NCBI GenBank assembly: GCA_024699005.1
Contig: JAILQN010000211.1
Coordinates: 1 to 10,775, forward strand
DNA from: Clostridia bacterium
GTDB lineage: Bacteria; Bacillota_A; Clostridia; Oscillospirales; Acutalibacteraceae
Direction of reading: 5' to 3'
Length of the DNA: 10,775 nucleotides
Below the pieces are notes generated by a model that saw only the letters and a program-made list of their open reading frames with translations, did not search any database and was not told where the DNA came from. Position numbers and translations under genes: made by a program. Every line of letters starts with the position of its first letter. Within the stretch, counting starts at the first letter, position 1. Below are positions 1 through 6,270 of the stretch, piece by piece.

Positions 1-2571
1 GGCGTCGGGTCTTACGGTGTAATCGCCGTTTTCGGGGTCGACGAAGATCTTTTTGAGCGCCGAAAGTTTGAAGACCGCGTTGTCCCTGATCTCGGAGTAT
101 TGGTATACTTCGTCGGCGACCCAGCCTATAGTGCCTTCCGGCGAAATAAAGATATTGTGCGTCACGGAATTGTGAGCGGGGTTCAGTACGAAATCGGGAT
201 CGTCTGTGTTTGAAAAATCGTCGCTGTAACGTTTGTACTGCGGATATGCCTCCTGCCACGCCGGGCTTTGCCAGGGGGAATCGTACAGCAGCTGCCATAT
301 CCTGCCGCCCTCTTTGTATTCCTGATAAAAGCTGCTGCTTTCGTCGCCGGAGAGCCCGGTAAGAGCGCGGGCGTCAAAGCTGACCGGCTCATAGGAATTT
401 ATCACGATATTGTCGTGGGCGATCAGGTCCTGCCCGCCGCCCAGCTGCAGACCGTATTTCGGCACGTTGATTATGATATTGCCGTAGATGGTCTGCCCTG
501 CGATGGCGTCGTCCATATAGATACCCACCGGCCTGTGTCCGTCCGCGCCGAGATCGTAGATCAGGTTGTATCGTATCACCGTGCCGTACCAGTCCCAGCG
601 GCGTCCTGAATATATCGCGCCGCCGTCGTCGGTCTTCAGGTTCACGTCGTGGATGATATTATATTCGATCATATGATCGTTGCCCGAATACGTGACCGCT
701 TCGTGAGGGGAGTTGTACATTTCGTTATGTGAGCATATATTGCCCACGCCGTTCAGGGTAAAGGCGGGCTGATAGGTCTCGTATATCTCGCTCCAGTCAT
801 GGATGAGGTTGTTTTCGGCGCGGTTATTGCTGTGAGCGAGGGTTTCCCTGTCGCCGCCGTCAAGTATGATTCCGCCCTTGCCCGTGCGGGTGATCTCGTT
901 GTCTGCGATCAGGTTGTCGTATCCCGTGACGAGCAGCGCGTTGCCCGCGACGTTTTTGATAAGGCAGTTTCTGACGGTATTGCCGTTGCCTGTGATGTTC
1001 ACCGCGTCGCCGCGGGTGCCCTTGAGGGTAAAGCCGTCAAAGGTCAGGAAATCGGCGTCGGCTTTTATTATATTGTCTGTGGAGAGCGAAAGTTCGACAG
1101 TTGAGTTCTCAGAGAAGTCTTCGGGAGGATAAAAATACAGAACGCCGTTATCCCGGTCCAGATACCACTCGCCGGGCGCGTCCAGTTCCTCCGGCACGTT
1201 GAAGAAGTAGTAGGGGGCTTTTTCTTTCGCGCCGAACATCGCGGCAAACGCCGGAGAGATCGTGAGGTTCTCATGGTCCACCGTTCCTATGGGTGTGGAG
1301 GCGTCCGCCCAGTCGTTGCTGAAATAACCGAACATCCATACGCCGTCCGTGGTTTTCCACGATTTGATCCGTTCGGAAAGTGCCTTGTCCATTTTATACA
1401 CGTCGGATTCCGGATTGCGGAGCAGATGCTCCGGATCGAGCCAGGACGACATGTAACTGTCGTTTCCTTTACCCTCGGAGATCACTTTGCCGGTATAGAG
1501 GTATTGCGTGCCGTTGGGATACCGGGCGATGGTCTGGCGCTGATCGTCTATAAACAGTTCGCAGTAAAGATCGCCTGTCCAGTCGCCGTCGTATTTGTTC
1601 GCCATGTTATAGGAACCGATGGCGTAAAGCTCACCGTACTGCTCTCTTGTGACGTTCAGAGCAGACAGATCGACGGATAACACGCGTTCCTTCGCGTCAG
1701 CCGGCAGGCGGCCGGCAATATCTCCTGTAGGTTCGGTGAACGCGTCGCGGGTCAGAGTTGCGCCGCCGTTCAGTATCACTTCACCGTCGCCGTACGCGCA
1801 GTACGTGACGGGACAATCCTCCGTTCCGCTGTCCTCCTGTGTGAAAACAAGAGAGGTCACCCGGTATTCTCCCGCTTTCAGAGCGACGGTGATCCCGTTC
1901 CTGTCGGACCTGTTCATTGCCCGCACAAGGTCGCGGGCTTTTTCCAACGTGGCGATGGGACGTTCAAAGGAACCGTCGTTCTTGTCGTTGCCGTCCGGAG
2001 CGACGTACAGATCTGCGTTTGTCATGGCGGTGCTTTCCTTTTTCGTATAGATGTTGAGACCCGTCGGGTCTGCGACTCTGCGGTTGCTGTTTCTCCAGGC
2101 GTAATGCCGCAGCGTCGGCAGGACGGGCAAAAACGCGCAGCAGAAAACGCAGACGCAGAGCAAAACCGAAAGCAGCTTTTTCCAAAGGGTGCTGTCTGGC
2201 ATATGCTTTTCGAACCGGATCGCGCAGAAAAGCGCGAAGACAAAGCCGAAAACGGCAGTGACTGCCGAAGCCTGCGCCGCCCCGCCCTCGTGGTAGATAA
2301 GGACGTTGACTATGAACGAGAAAATGAACACGCCGCCTATAGCGATCGCGCCGCCGGGCAGTGCGGAAAGCAGGACGCTCTTTACCGGTTTATCCTTCGC
2401 TTTCGCGAGCAGCGCGAAAGCAGCCGCCCCCTCAAAGAATATGAGCGCCATCGCTATGCCGTACAGCGGTATGTTCCATTTGATATACGCAAACGTGTAA
2501 AAATATGCGGTCGCAGCCGACGAGATAAGCAGCAGCCATCCTGCTATGCGGAGTTTTTTCGTTTTATCCAT
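1..2571 (-). CDS. Membrane-anchored right-handed parallel beta-helix protein (GH141/DUF1565-like), 3' end missing
   Basis: The frame is open for 857 codons from the ATG at 2571 to the window edge, so the C-terminus is missing. Residues 7-150 hold about five hydrophobic helices (roughly 7-30, 34-56, 66-94, 98-120, 128-150). Basic residues lie at the N-terminus (MDKTKKLR), in the loop at 57-65 and in the loop at 120-130, predicting N-in and C-out. From about residue 187 (DLYVAPDGNDKNDG) the protein matches the usual start of DUF1565/GH141-type beta-helix proteins. Residues 505-800 contain repeated rungs such as GNTVRNCLI, YDNLIADNEI, GNDHMIEYNII and GQTIYGNIIIN. A TDDGGAIYSG motif (647-656), common in this group, may lie in the carbohydrate cleft. 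The last residues (DPENGDYTVRPDA) resemble the usual end of such domains, so probably little is lost. The start overlaps the esterase stop by 8 bp. Family membership is by recognition; glycan hydrolysis and substrate are inference. Confidence 0.82.
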   Translation of the reverse strand, partial: MDKTKKLRIAGWLLLISSAATAYFYTFAYIKWNIPLYGIAMALIFFEGAAAFALLAKAKDKPVKSVLLSALPGGAIAIGGVFIFSFIVNVLIYHEGGAAQASAVTAVFGFVFALFCAIRFEKHMPDSTLWKKLLSVLLCVCVFCCAFLPVLPTLRHYAWRNSNRRVADPTGLNIYTKKESTAMTNADLYVAPDGNDKNDGSFERPIATLEKARDLVRAMNRSDRNGITVALKAGEYRVTSLVFTQEDSGTEDCPVTYCAYGDGEVILNGGATLTRDAFTEPTGDIAGRLPADAKERVLSVDLSALNVTREQYGELYAIGSYNMANKYDGDWTGDLYCELFIDDQRQTIARYPNGTQYLYTGKVISEGKGNDSYMSSWLDPEHLLRNPESDVYKMDKALSERIKSWKTTDGVWMFGYFSNDWADASTPIGTVDHENLTISPAFAAMFGAKEKAPYYFFNVPEELDAPGEWYLDRDNGVLYFYPPEDFSENSTVELSLSTDNIIKADADFLTFDGFTLKGTRGDAVNITGNGNTVRNCLIKNVAGNALLVTGYDNLIADNEITRTGKGGIILDGGDRETLAHSNNRAENNLIHDWSEIYETYQPAFTLNGVGNICSHNEMYNSPHEAVTYSGNDHMIEYNIIHDVNLKTDDGGAIYSGRRWDWYGTVIRYNLIYDLGADGHRPVGIYMDDAIAGQTIYGNIIINVPKYGLQLGGGQDLIAHDNIVINSYEPVSFDARALTGLSGDESSSFYQEYKEGGRIWQLLYDSPWQSPAWQEAYPQYKRYSDDFSNTDDPDFVLNPAHNSVTHNIFISPEGTIGWVADEVYQYSEIRDNAVFKLSALKKIFVDPENGDYTVRPDA

Positions 2572-3238
2572 TGAGTCCACCCTGTCCCGAAAGCCATTCT
2601 ATAAGATCCGTATCCTCATATGCCCGGCTCCAGCAGCCGTGGCCTTCGCCGCAGTAAGAGGTGAAGGAGATATCCGCGCCGATCTTCTGAGCTTTTTCGA
2701 CGAGCAGCGCCGAATACTGAAACGGCACGGAAGGATCTTCCACGGAGTGATAAACACGTATCTCTTTGCCGCTGAGCCGTTCGTCCACGCGCCAGGAGAC
2801 TCCGCCGCCGCAGATGGGCGCCGCGCGGTAAAAACGCTCCGGGAACGTTGTGATCAGATGCCAGGTGCCGAAGCCGCCCATGGACAGCCCGGTGACCGAA
2901 ACGCGGTCTTTGTCCCCGCCGAACCTTTCGATGGCTTTGTCGAGCAGTTCCATGGTCTGGAGCGAGACGTCCTCCCAGATCAGCCCGTCGGGGCACTGGG
3001 GAGATACCGTGATGACGCGCAGGTTTTTATAATCGGGATCCTCCGCAAAGTATTTCGGGATGCCGTGCGCACTGACGCGTTCCAGCTGTCCGGGCGAGCT
3101 GTCGCCCGACTCCCCGGAGCCGTGCAGAAAGAGGATGACCGGCAGTTTCTCCCGCTGCGGGTCATGATCCTCCGGCGCGGTGATTAACGCTGCGAGCCTG
3201 CTGATATAAGGTGCTTCGATGGTAAATGCGGTTTTCAT
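2564..3238 (-). CDS. Alpha/beta-hydrolase, dienelactone hydrolase / carboxylesterase type
   Basis: The 224-residue protein is a compact alpha/beta-hydrolase. The sequence shows the oxyanion-hole strand LPVILFLHGSGES (32-44), the nucleophile elbow GLSMGG with Ser119, a probable acid Asp168 in HSVEDPSVP, and His200 in GEGHGCW, giving a full catalytic triad in the expected order. It resembles the phospholipase/carboxylesterase and PHB-depolymerase-like esterases often found next to carbohydrate-active enzymes. There is no signal peptide or membrane helix, so it should be cytoplasmic. Its ATG shares an ATGA with the stop of the upstream regulator, and its own stop lies inside the start of the beta-helix gene (ATGGATAA), so all three are probably translated from one mRNA. 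By context it may remove acyl groups from imported sugars, but a peptidase or general esterase role cannot be excluded. Confidence 0.88.
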   Translation of the reverse strand: MKTAFTIEAPYISRLAALITAPEDHDPQREKLPVILFLHGSGESGDSSPGQLERVSAHGIPKYFAEDPDYKNLRVITVSPQCPDGLIWEDVSLQTMELLDKAIERFGGDKDRVSVTGLSMGGFGTWHLITTFPERFYRAAPICGGGVSWRVDERLSGKEIRVYHSVEDPSVPFQYSALLVEKAQKIGADISFTSYCGEGHGCWSRAYEDTDLIEWLSGQGGLNG

Positions 3239-3648
3239 GTTTCTTTGTCTATCGCTTCCGCGAACGCTCTGAGTGATTCCTCCGACGGCAGATCAAGCGC
3301 CGAGTGGGGAAGTCCGGCGGACTCGCCGTCTTCGCGTTTAATGCGGTCATATTCCATTTCGATAACTGTGGCGGCTGTGTGTATGCCTTTTTCGTCCAGC
3401 CGCGAGAGCTTGGTTATAAGATCGGCGGTTTCGCTTGTCAGCGTGACCGGGTATATACCGTTCATCAGGCGTATGTCAAGTTCGGAACAGATCTTTATTA
3501 CGGTATCGAACGAAGTGCCGCCCACGCCGTGCTTCAGAGCGCCGGACAGCGTGGTCTGCGGGATATCCGCCGCCTCGCAGAACTTTTTGTAGCTGCGGTA
3601 TTTTACGCGGATTGTCTTTTTTATAAGGAGTGTGAGATCATCTACCAT
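3235..3648 (-). CDS. XRE-family helix-turn-helix regulator with C-terminal extension
   Basis: The 137-residue protein has a Cro/CI-type helix-turn-helix at about residues 18-60. KKFCEAADIPQTTLSGALKHG forms the helix-turn-helix core, followed by FDTVIKICSELDI. Residues 70-105 form a charged helical segment (LITKLSRLDEKGIHTAATVIEMEY) of the kind seen in many small clostridial regulators, probably for dimerisation. The tail is acidic. It is the first gene of a set with the esterase and the beta-helix protein, ending in a 4-bp ATGA overlap, so it is the likely local regulator of that set. No Shine-Dalgarno sequence is visible before the ATG; the leader is AT-rich. No ligand-binding domain is seen, so the signal is unknown. 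Confidence 0.85.
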   Translation of the reverse strand: MVDDLTLLIKKTIRVKYRSYKKFCEAADIPQTTLSGALKHGVGGTSFDTVIKICSELDIRLMNGIYPVTLTSETADLITKLSRLDEKGIHTAATVIEMEYDRIKREDGESAGLPHSALDLPSEESLRAFAEAIDKET

Positions 3649-3680
3649 TATTTGATTTTTTAATGTGGAGTTATGAACCC

Positions 3681-3700
3681 GGAACTTGGAACTTGGAACT
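3681..3700. repeat. GTTCCAA-type heptad array, locus 1
   Basis: Two full GGAACTT units and a truncated third lie in tandem with a 7-base period. Read on the minus strand they give the same GTTCCAA register as the arrays near 6181 and 8013. The array sits between the hairpin that follows tpiA and the start of the XRE regulator gene. Confidence 0.85.
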
Positions 3701-3715
3701 GATTACTAAACATAA

Positions 3716-3746
3716 GCCGCAAGCGACAGATAACTGCGCCCGCGGC
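3716..3746 (-). terminator. Terminator-like hairpin after pgk-tpiA
   Basis: On the minus strand, beginning 20 bases after the tpiA stop, the RNA can form GCCGC/GCGGC, then two G-U pairs, GCG/CGC, one bulged U and CAG/CUG around a UUAU loop: 13 pairs in all. The tail is UUAUGUUU, a modest U-tract. Read on the plus strand, the two G-U pairs become A/C mismatches, which favours action on minus-strand transcripts even though the plus-strand tail (GTTTTT) is richer in U. Confidence 0.5.
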
Positions 3747-3765
3747 GTTTTTGTATTACTGAAAA

Positions 3766-4533
3766 TCAGACGGAAGCTGCTTTTACGATAGCTGCGAAGT
3801 CTGCGGCCTTGAGGGATGCGCCGCCGATAAGTCCACCGTCCACGTCGGGCTGAGCAACAAGTTCCGCTGCGTTCTTTGCGTTCATGGAGCCGCCGTACTG
3901 AATGGTGAGAGCGTCGGCGTCAGCCTTAGAGTAGAGCTCCGCAACGCATTTTCTGATCTGAGCGTTGCCCTCGTTAGCCTGCTCGGGAGTTGCGGTCCTG
4001 CCGGTGCCGATGGCCCATACGGGCTCATAGGCGATGATTATGCGTTTGAGCTCCTCTGGCGTCACGCCCTGAAGAGCGATCTTGGTCTGCATGCGAAGGA
4101 TCTCTTCGGTGATGCCCAGGTCGCGCTGCTCAAGCACCTCGCCCACGCAGAGGATTATTGTAAGACCTGCGTCAAGAGCGGCGCGGACACGGTCGCGTAC
4201 GGTGACGTCTGTTTCGCCGAAATACTGCCTGCGCTCGGAATGGCCTATGATGACGTAGGGAACGCCGATCTCTTTGAGCATAGGCGCGCTGACTTCGCCC
4301 GTAAAGGCGCCTTTTGCCGCCCAATGGCAGTTCTCGACGCCGATCTTTATGTTGGAGCCCTCCGCGGCTTCCATGGCGGCGTAAACGTCTATATAGGGCA
4401 CGCAGAGCACGACTTCGCAGTCCGCGTCCGCTACGAGGGGCTTCATCTCATTGATGAGAGCTTTTGCCTCGGCGGGAGTGTTGTTCATCTTCCAGTTGCC
4501 GGCTATAACGGCTTTTCTAACGGATTTGTTCAT
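3766..4533 (-). CDS. tpiA: Triosephosphate isomerase
   Basis: This 255-residue protein of standard length catalyses the interconversion of dihydroxyacetone phosphate and glyceraldehyde 3-phosphate in glycolysis. All key elements are present: Asn13 and Lys15 in AGNWKMN, the electrophile His98 in IIGHSERR, catalytic Glu170 in AYEPVWAIGTGR with the flexible loop 6 after it, the YGGS loop (213-216), and the phosphate-binding GGLIGGASL near 233-241. It is cytoplasmic and normally a homodimer. It follows pgk by 9 bp, and those bases contain a good Shine-Dalgarno sequence (GGAGAA), so the two are co-transcribed from the promoter upstream of pgk. Nothing is unusual in the protein. Confidence 0.98.
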   Translation of the reverse strand: MNKSVRKAVIAGNWKMNNTPAEAKALINEMKPLVADADCEVVLCVPYIDVYAAMEAAEGSNIKIGVENCHWAAKGAFTGEVSAPMLKEIGVPYVIIGHSERRQYFGETDVTVRDRVRAALDAGLTIILCVGEVLEQRDLGITEEILRMQTKIALQGVTPEELKRIIIAYEPVWAIGTGRTATPEQANEGNAQIRKCVAELYSKADADALTIQYGGSMNAKNAAELVAQPDVDGGLIGGASLKAADFAAIVKAASV

Positions 4534-4542
4534 GATTTCTCC

Positions 4543-5745
4543 TTACTTATTTGCTATACACGCGATACCGGGAAGTTCTTTGCCCTCAAGGAATTCGAGG
4601 GAAGCGCCGCCGCCGGTGGAAACGTGGGTGACCTTGTCGGCAAAGCCCAGTTTCTTTATGGCAGCCGCGGAGTCGCCGCCGCCGATGATGGATACGGCGC
4701 CGCCGTCGGTCGCCTCGGCAACGGCGTTCGCGACGGAGATGGTGCCGGATGCGAAGTTGTCCCATTCGGAAACGCCCATGGGGCCGTTCCAGATAACGGT
4801 GCCGGCGCCGATGAGAGACTTGGAGAAGAGCTCCTGTGTGATCTTGCCTATATCAAGGCCCATCCAGCCGTCGGGAATGGAGTCGGAATAGATCCTCATG
4901 TACGGAGTATCGGGGCGATATTCCCTGCCGATGACGTTGTCAACGGGAATAAGGAATGCAACGCCCTTCCTGCGGGCCTTGGCGATGATCTCGTTGGCAA
5001 GATCGAGTTTGTCATCCTCGCATATGGATGTGCCGATATCATTACCCTGAGCCTTCATGAAGGTGTACGCCATGCCGCCGCCGATGATAAGCGTATCGCA
5101 TTTGTCGATAAGGTTGTCGATGACGCCGATCTTGTCGGAGACCTTTGCGCCGCCGAGAATGGCAACGAACGGCCTCTTGGGGTTGTTGAGCGCTTCGCCC
5201 ATGACCTCGACCTCTTTCTGCATGAGGTAGCCGATGGCGGTCTCTTTTACGAACGCGGCTACGCCCGTGGTGGAGGAGTGCGCCCTGTGAGCGGAACCGA
5301 AAGCGTCGTTCACGAAAATATCTGCCATGGAGGCGAATTTGCGCGAAAGGTCAACGTCGTTCTTGGTCTCGCCTGGCTCAAAGCGGACGTTCTCGAGCAG
5401 CATGACTTCGCCGTTCTTGAGTTCTGCGGCGAGCTTATTCGCGCTCTCGCCTACAACGTCCTCCGCGAGTCTGACGGGCTGACCGAGATATTTCTCAAGG
5501 CATTCCGCGACGATCTTCATGGAGAATGCCGGATCAAACTGCCCTTTGGGCCTGCCCAGATGGGAGCAGAGGATGACCTTTGCCTTGTTGTCAATAAGAT
5601 ACCTGATCGTAGGAAGAGCGGCGACGACCCTCTTGTCGCTGGTGATGACGCCGTTCTCGATTTTTACGTTGAAGTCGCAGCGCACAAGCACTCTCTTGCC
5701 GGCTACGTTCAGATCTTCAATGGTGACTTTCCTGAAAGAACCCAT
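4543..5745 (-). CDS. pgk: Phosphoglycerate kinase
   Basis: This 400-residue enzyme transfers phosphate between 1,3-bisphosphoglycerate and ADP, the first ATP-forming step of glycolysis. Visible signatures are VRCDFNV (21-27), SHLGRPKG (61-68), NVRFEPGE (119-126), [13 protein letters not shown] (146-158), GGAKVSDK (198-205), NGPMGVSEW (320-328), GGGDSAA (355-361) and [18 protein letters not shown] (376-393). These cover the substrate-binding N-domain and the nucleotide-binding C-domain, both intact. It leads the pgk-tpiA pair, an arrangement common in Firmicutes, though gap, gpm and eno are not beside it here. The ribosome site is weak (GGGG, nine bases before the ATG). The 5' leader is about 30 bases if the promoter at 5781-5809 is used. 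Confidence 0.98.
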   Translation of the reverse strand: MGSFRKVTIEDLNVAGKRVLVRCDFNVKIENGVITSDKRVVAALPTIRYLIDNKAKVILCSHLGRPKGQFDPAFSMKIVAECLEKYLGQPVRLAEDVVGESANKLAAELKNGEVMLLENVRFEPGETKNDVDLSRKFASMADIFVNDAFGSAHRAHSSTTGVAAFVKETAIGYLMQKEVEVMGEALNNPKRPFVAILGGAKVSDKIGVIDNLIDKCDTLIIGGGMAYTFMKAQGNDIGTSICEDDKLDLANEIIAKARRKGVAFLIPVDNVIGREYRPDTPYMRIYSDSIPDGWMGLDIGKITQELFSKSLIGAGTVIWNGPMGVSEWDNFASGTISVANAVAEATDGGAVSIIGGGDSAAAIKKLGFADKVTHVSTGGGASLEFLEGKELPGIACIANK

Positions 5746-5780
5746 ATCATTATACCCCGTTTCTTTTTTATTCAGTATTT

Positions 5781-5809
5781 ATTTTACTCTGAAAAGCCTG
5801 ATTTATCAA
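5781..5809 (-). promoter_or_regulatory. Sigma-A-type promoter for pgk-tpiA
   Basis: On the minus strand, a -35 box TTGATA (5804-5809) and a -10 box TAAAAT (5781-5786) are separated by exactly 17 bases. Transcription should begin near 5774, about 30 bases before the pgk ATG. A TTCAG/CTGAA inverted repeat (5771-5775 and 5789-5793) straddles the -10 box. Confidence 0.7.
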
Positions 5810-5836
5810 CTGTTTTTTCCTCTAAACAACAGGCTT
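5794..5836. promoter_or_regulatory. Inverted repeat bracketing the pgk -35 box (candidate operator or hairpin)
   Basis: AAGCCTG (5794-5800) and CAGGCTT (5830-5836) are perfect 7-bp inverted arms separated by 29 bases that include the -35 box. A nested CTGTT/AACAG pair lies inside. On the minus strand the second arm is followed by TTTT, so it could instead form a weak terminator for the upstream XRE gene. The function is inferred only from position. Confidence 0.35.
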
Positions 5837-5843
5837 GACTCGC

Positions 5844-5872
5844 TTTATAATTTGTTGAAATAGATAATTCAA
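5844..5872 (-). promoter_or_regulatory. Possible second, upstream promoter for pgk-tpiA
   Basis: On the minus strand, TTGAAT (5867-5872) and TATAAA (5844-5849) are 17 bases apart. The -35 box overlaps the last codons and stop of the XRE gene. The region is AT-rich, so a chance match is possible; the promoter at 5781-5809 is nearer the gene and at least as good. Confidence 0.3.
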
Positions 5873-6126
5873 TTAAGCTTGAATCCCGAATTGCCCAGCA
5901 GTTCGTCGGCGCTTATCCCCAGCGCGTCCGATAAGGCGGCGAGCTCTATGTCGCTTATTATCCTCTGCCCGCCCTCTATCTTGGACAGGGCGGAAATGTT
6001 GAGATCCACGCCCCTTACCTGAAGGCGCGTGAGCAGGTCCTTCTGCTTCATATGCAGGACCTTTCTTCGCTCGGAAACGACGCTTCCGGCGATGTTCTTG
6101 TTCCCGTTGAAATTTCTTGTTCTCAT
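5869..6126 (-). CDS. Small XRE-family helix-turn-helix regulator
   Basis: The 85-residue protein consists almost entirely of one Cro/CI-type DNA-binding domain (residues about 14-78). Helix 1 is around VVSERRKVLH, helix 2 around KQKDLLTRLQ, and the recognition helix around ISALSKIEGGQR. IELAALSDALGISADELLG is the usual closing segment of the fold. The longer loop LQVRGVDLN between helices 2 and 3 is typical of a common clostridial subgroup. It is transcribed divergently from the ABC exporter and shares a 145-bp control region with it, so it is a plausible regulator of itself and the exporter; it may also read through into pgk. No Shine-Dalgarno sequence is seen. The leader contains an inverted repeat instead. 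Confidence 0.85.
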   Translation of the reverse strand: MRTRNFNGNKNIAGSVVSERRKVLHMKQKDLLTRLQVRGVDLNISALSKIEGGQRIISDIELAALSDALGISADELLGNSGFKLN

Positions 6127-6129
6127 ATC

Positions 6130-6146
6130 AAATATTTTTAATATTT
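6130..6146. promoter_or_regulatory. Perfect AT-rich inverted repeat, candidate XRE operator
   Basis: AAATATT and AATATTT are perfect 7-bp arms around a TTT spacer. The repeat starts 3 bases before the XRE start codon and overlaps a possible minus-strand -10 box (TAAAAT, 6143-6148). The site and spacing suit autorepression, but AT-rich palindromes arise easily by chance. Confidence 0.4.
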
Positions 6147-6150
6147 TATG

Positions 6151-6179
6151 TTGATTAAAGCTTTAAAGAATGCTATATT
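6151..6179 (+). promoter_or_regulatory. Sigma-A-type promoter for the ABC exporter operon
   Basis: TTGATT (6151-6156) and TATATT (6174-6179) are separated by 17 bases. Transcription should begin near 6186, inside the heptad array, leaving a leader of about 85 bases before the exporter ATG. Confidence 0.65.
6155..6166. promoter_or_regulatory. 12-bp palindrome inside the exporter promoter, candidate operator
   Basis: TTAAAGCTTTAA is a perfect 12-bp palindrome. It starts in the last two bases of the -35 box and fills most of the -35/-10 spacer, so a bound protein there would block RNA polymerase. The adjacent XRE product is the obvious candidate binder. This is inferred from position only. Confidence 0.4.
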
Positions 6180-6180
6180 A

Positions 6181-6213
6181 GTTCCAAGTTCAAAGTTCCA
6201 AGTTCCAAGTTCC
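6181..6213. repeat. GTTCCAA-type heptad array, locus 2
   Basis: Four full 7-base units and a partial fifth run in perfect register: GTTCCAA, GTTCAAA, GTTCCAA, GTTCCAA, GTTCC. The array lies directly after the exporter -10 box, so most of it should be transcribed as 5' leader. Its last unit is part of GTTCCGCGGAAC (6209-6220), a perfect palindrome. Confidence 0.9.
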
Positions 6214-6270
6214 GCGGAACAAGGAGCAAGGTCAAAGGGCGTGTGAGAACGCACGCTGCGGAGGTCAGAT

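Noticed and set aside
268..1680. Several short plus-strand open frames over the left end
   Set aside because: They run opposite an 857-codon minus-strand frame with beta-helix repeats. None has a ribosome site or recognisable domain.
2025..2025. Starting the beta-helix gene at Met183, making the membrane part a separate gene
   Set aside because: There is no stop between the regions, and the upstream ATG at 2571 is coupled to the esterase stop. The membrane helices are in the same frame and read continuously.
3681..3700. The heptad arrays as a CRISPR array or transposon ends
   Set aside because: The units are contiguous with no spacers, there are no cas genes, and no transposase or flanking target duplication is visible.
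4240..5838. A 532-codon plus-strand open frame opposite tpiA and pgk
   Set aside because: It lies antisense to two unmistakable glycolytic genes. Its protein has no recognisable motif, and the frame is open because of the GC-biased codons of the real genes.
5835..5863. A plus-strand promoter starting at TTGACT
   Set aside because: The -10 match at 17-base spacing is poor, and no plus-strand gene follows; the next plus-strand gene has its own promoter at 6151-6179.
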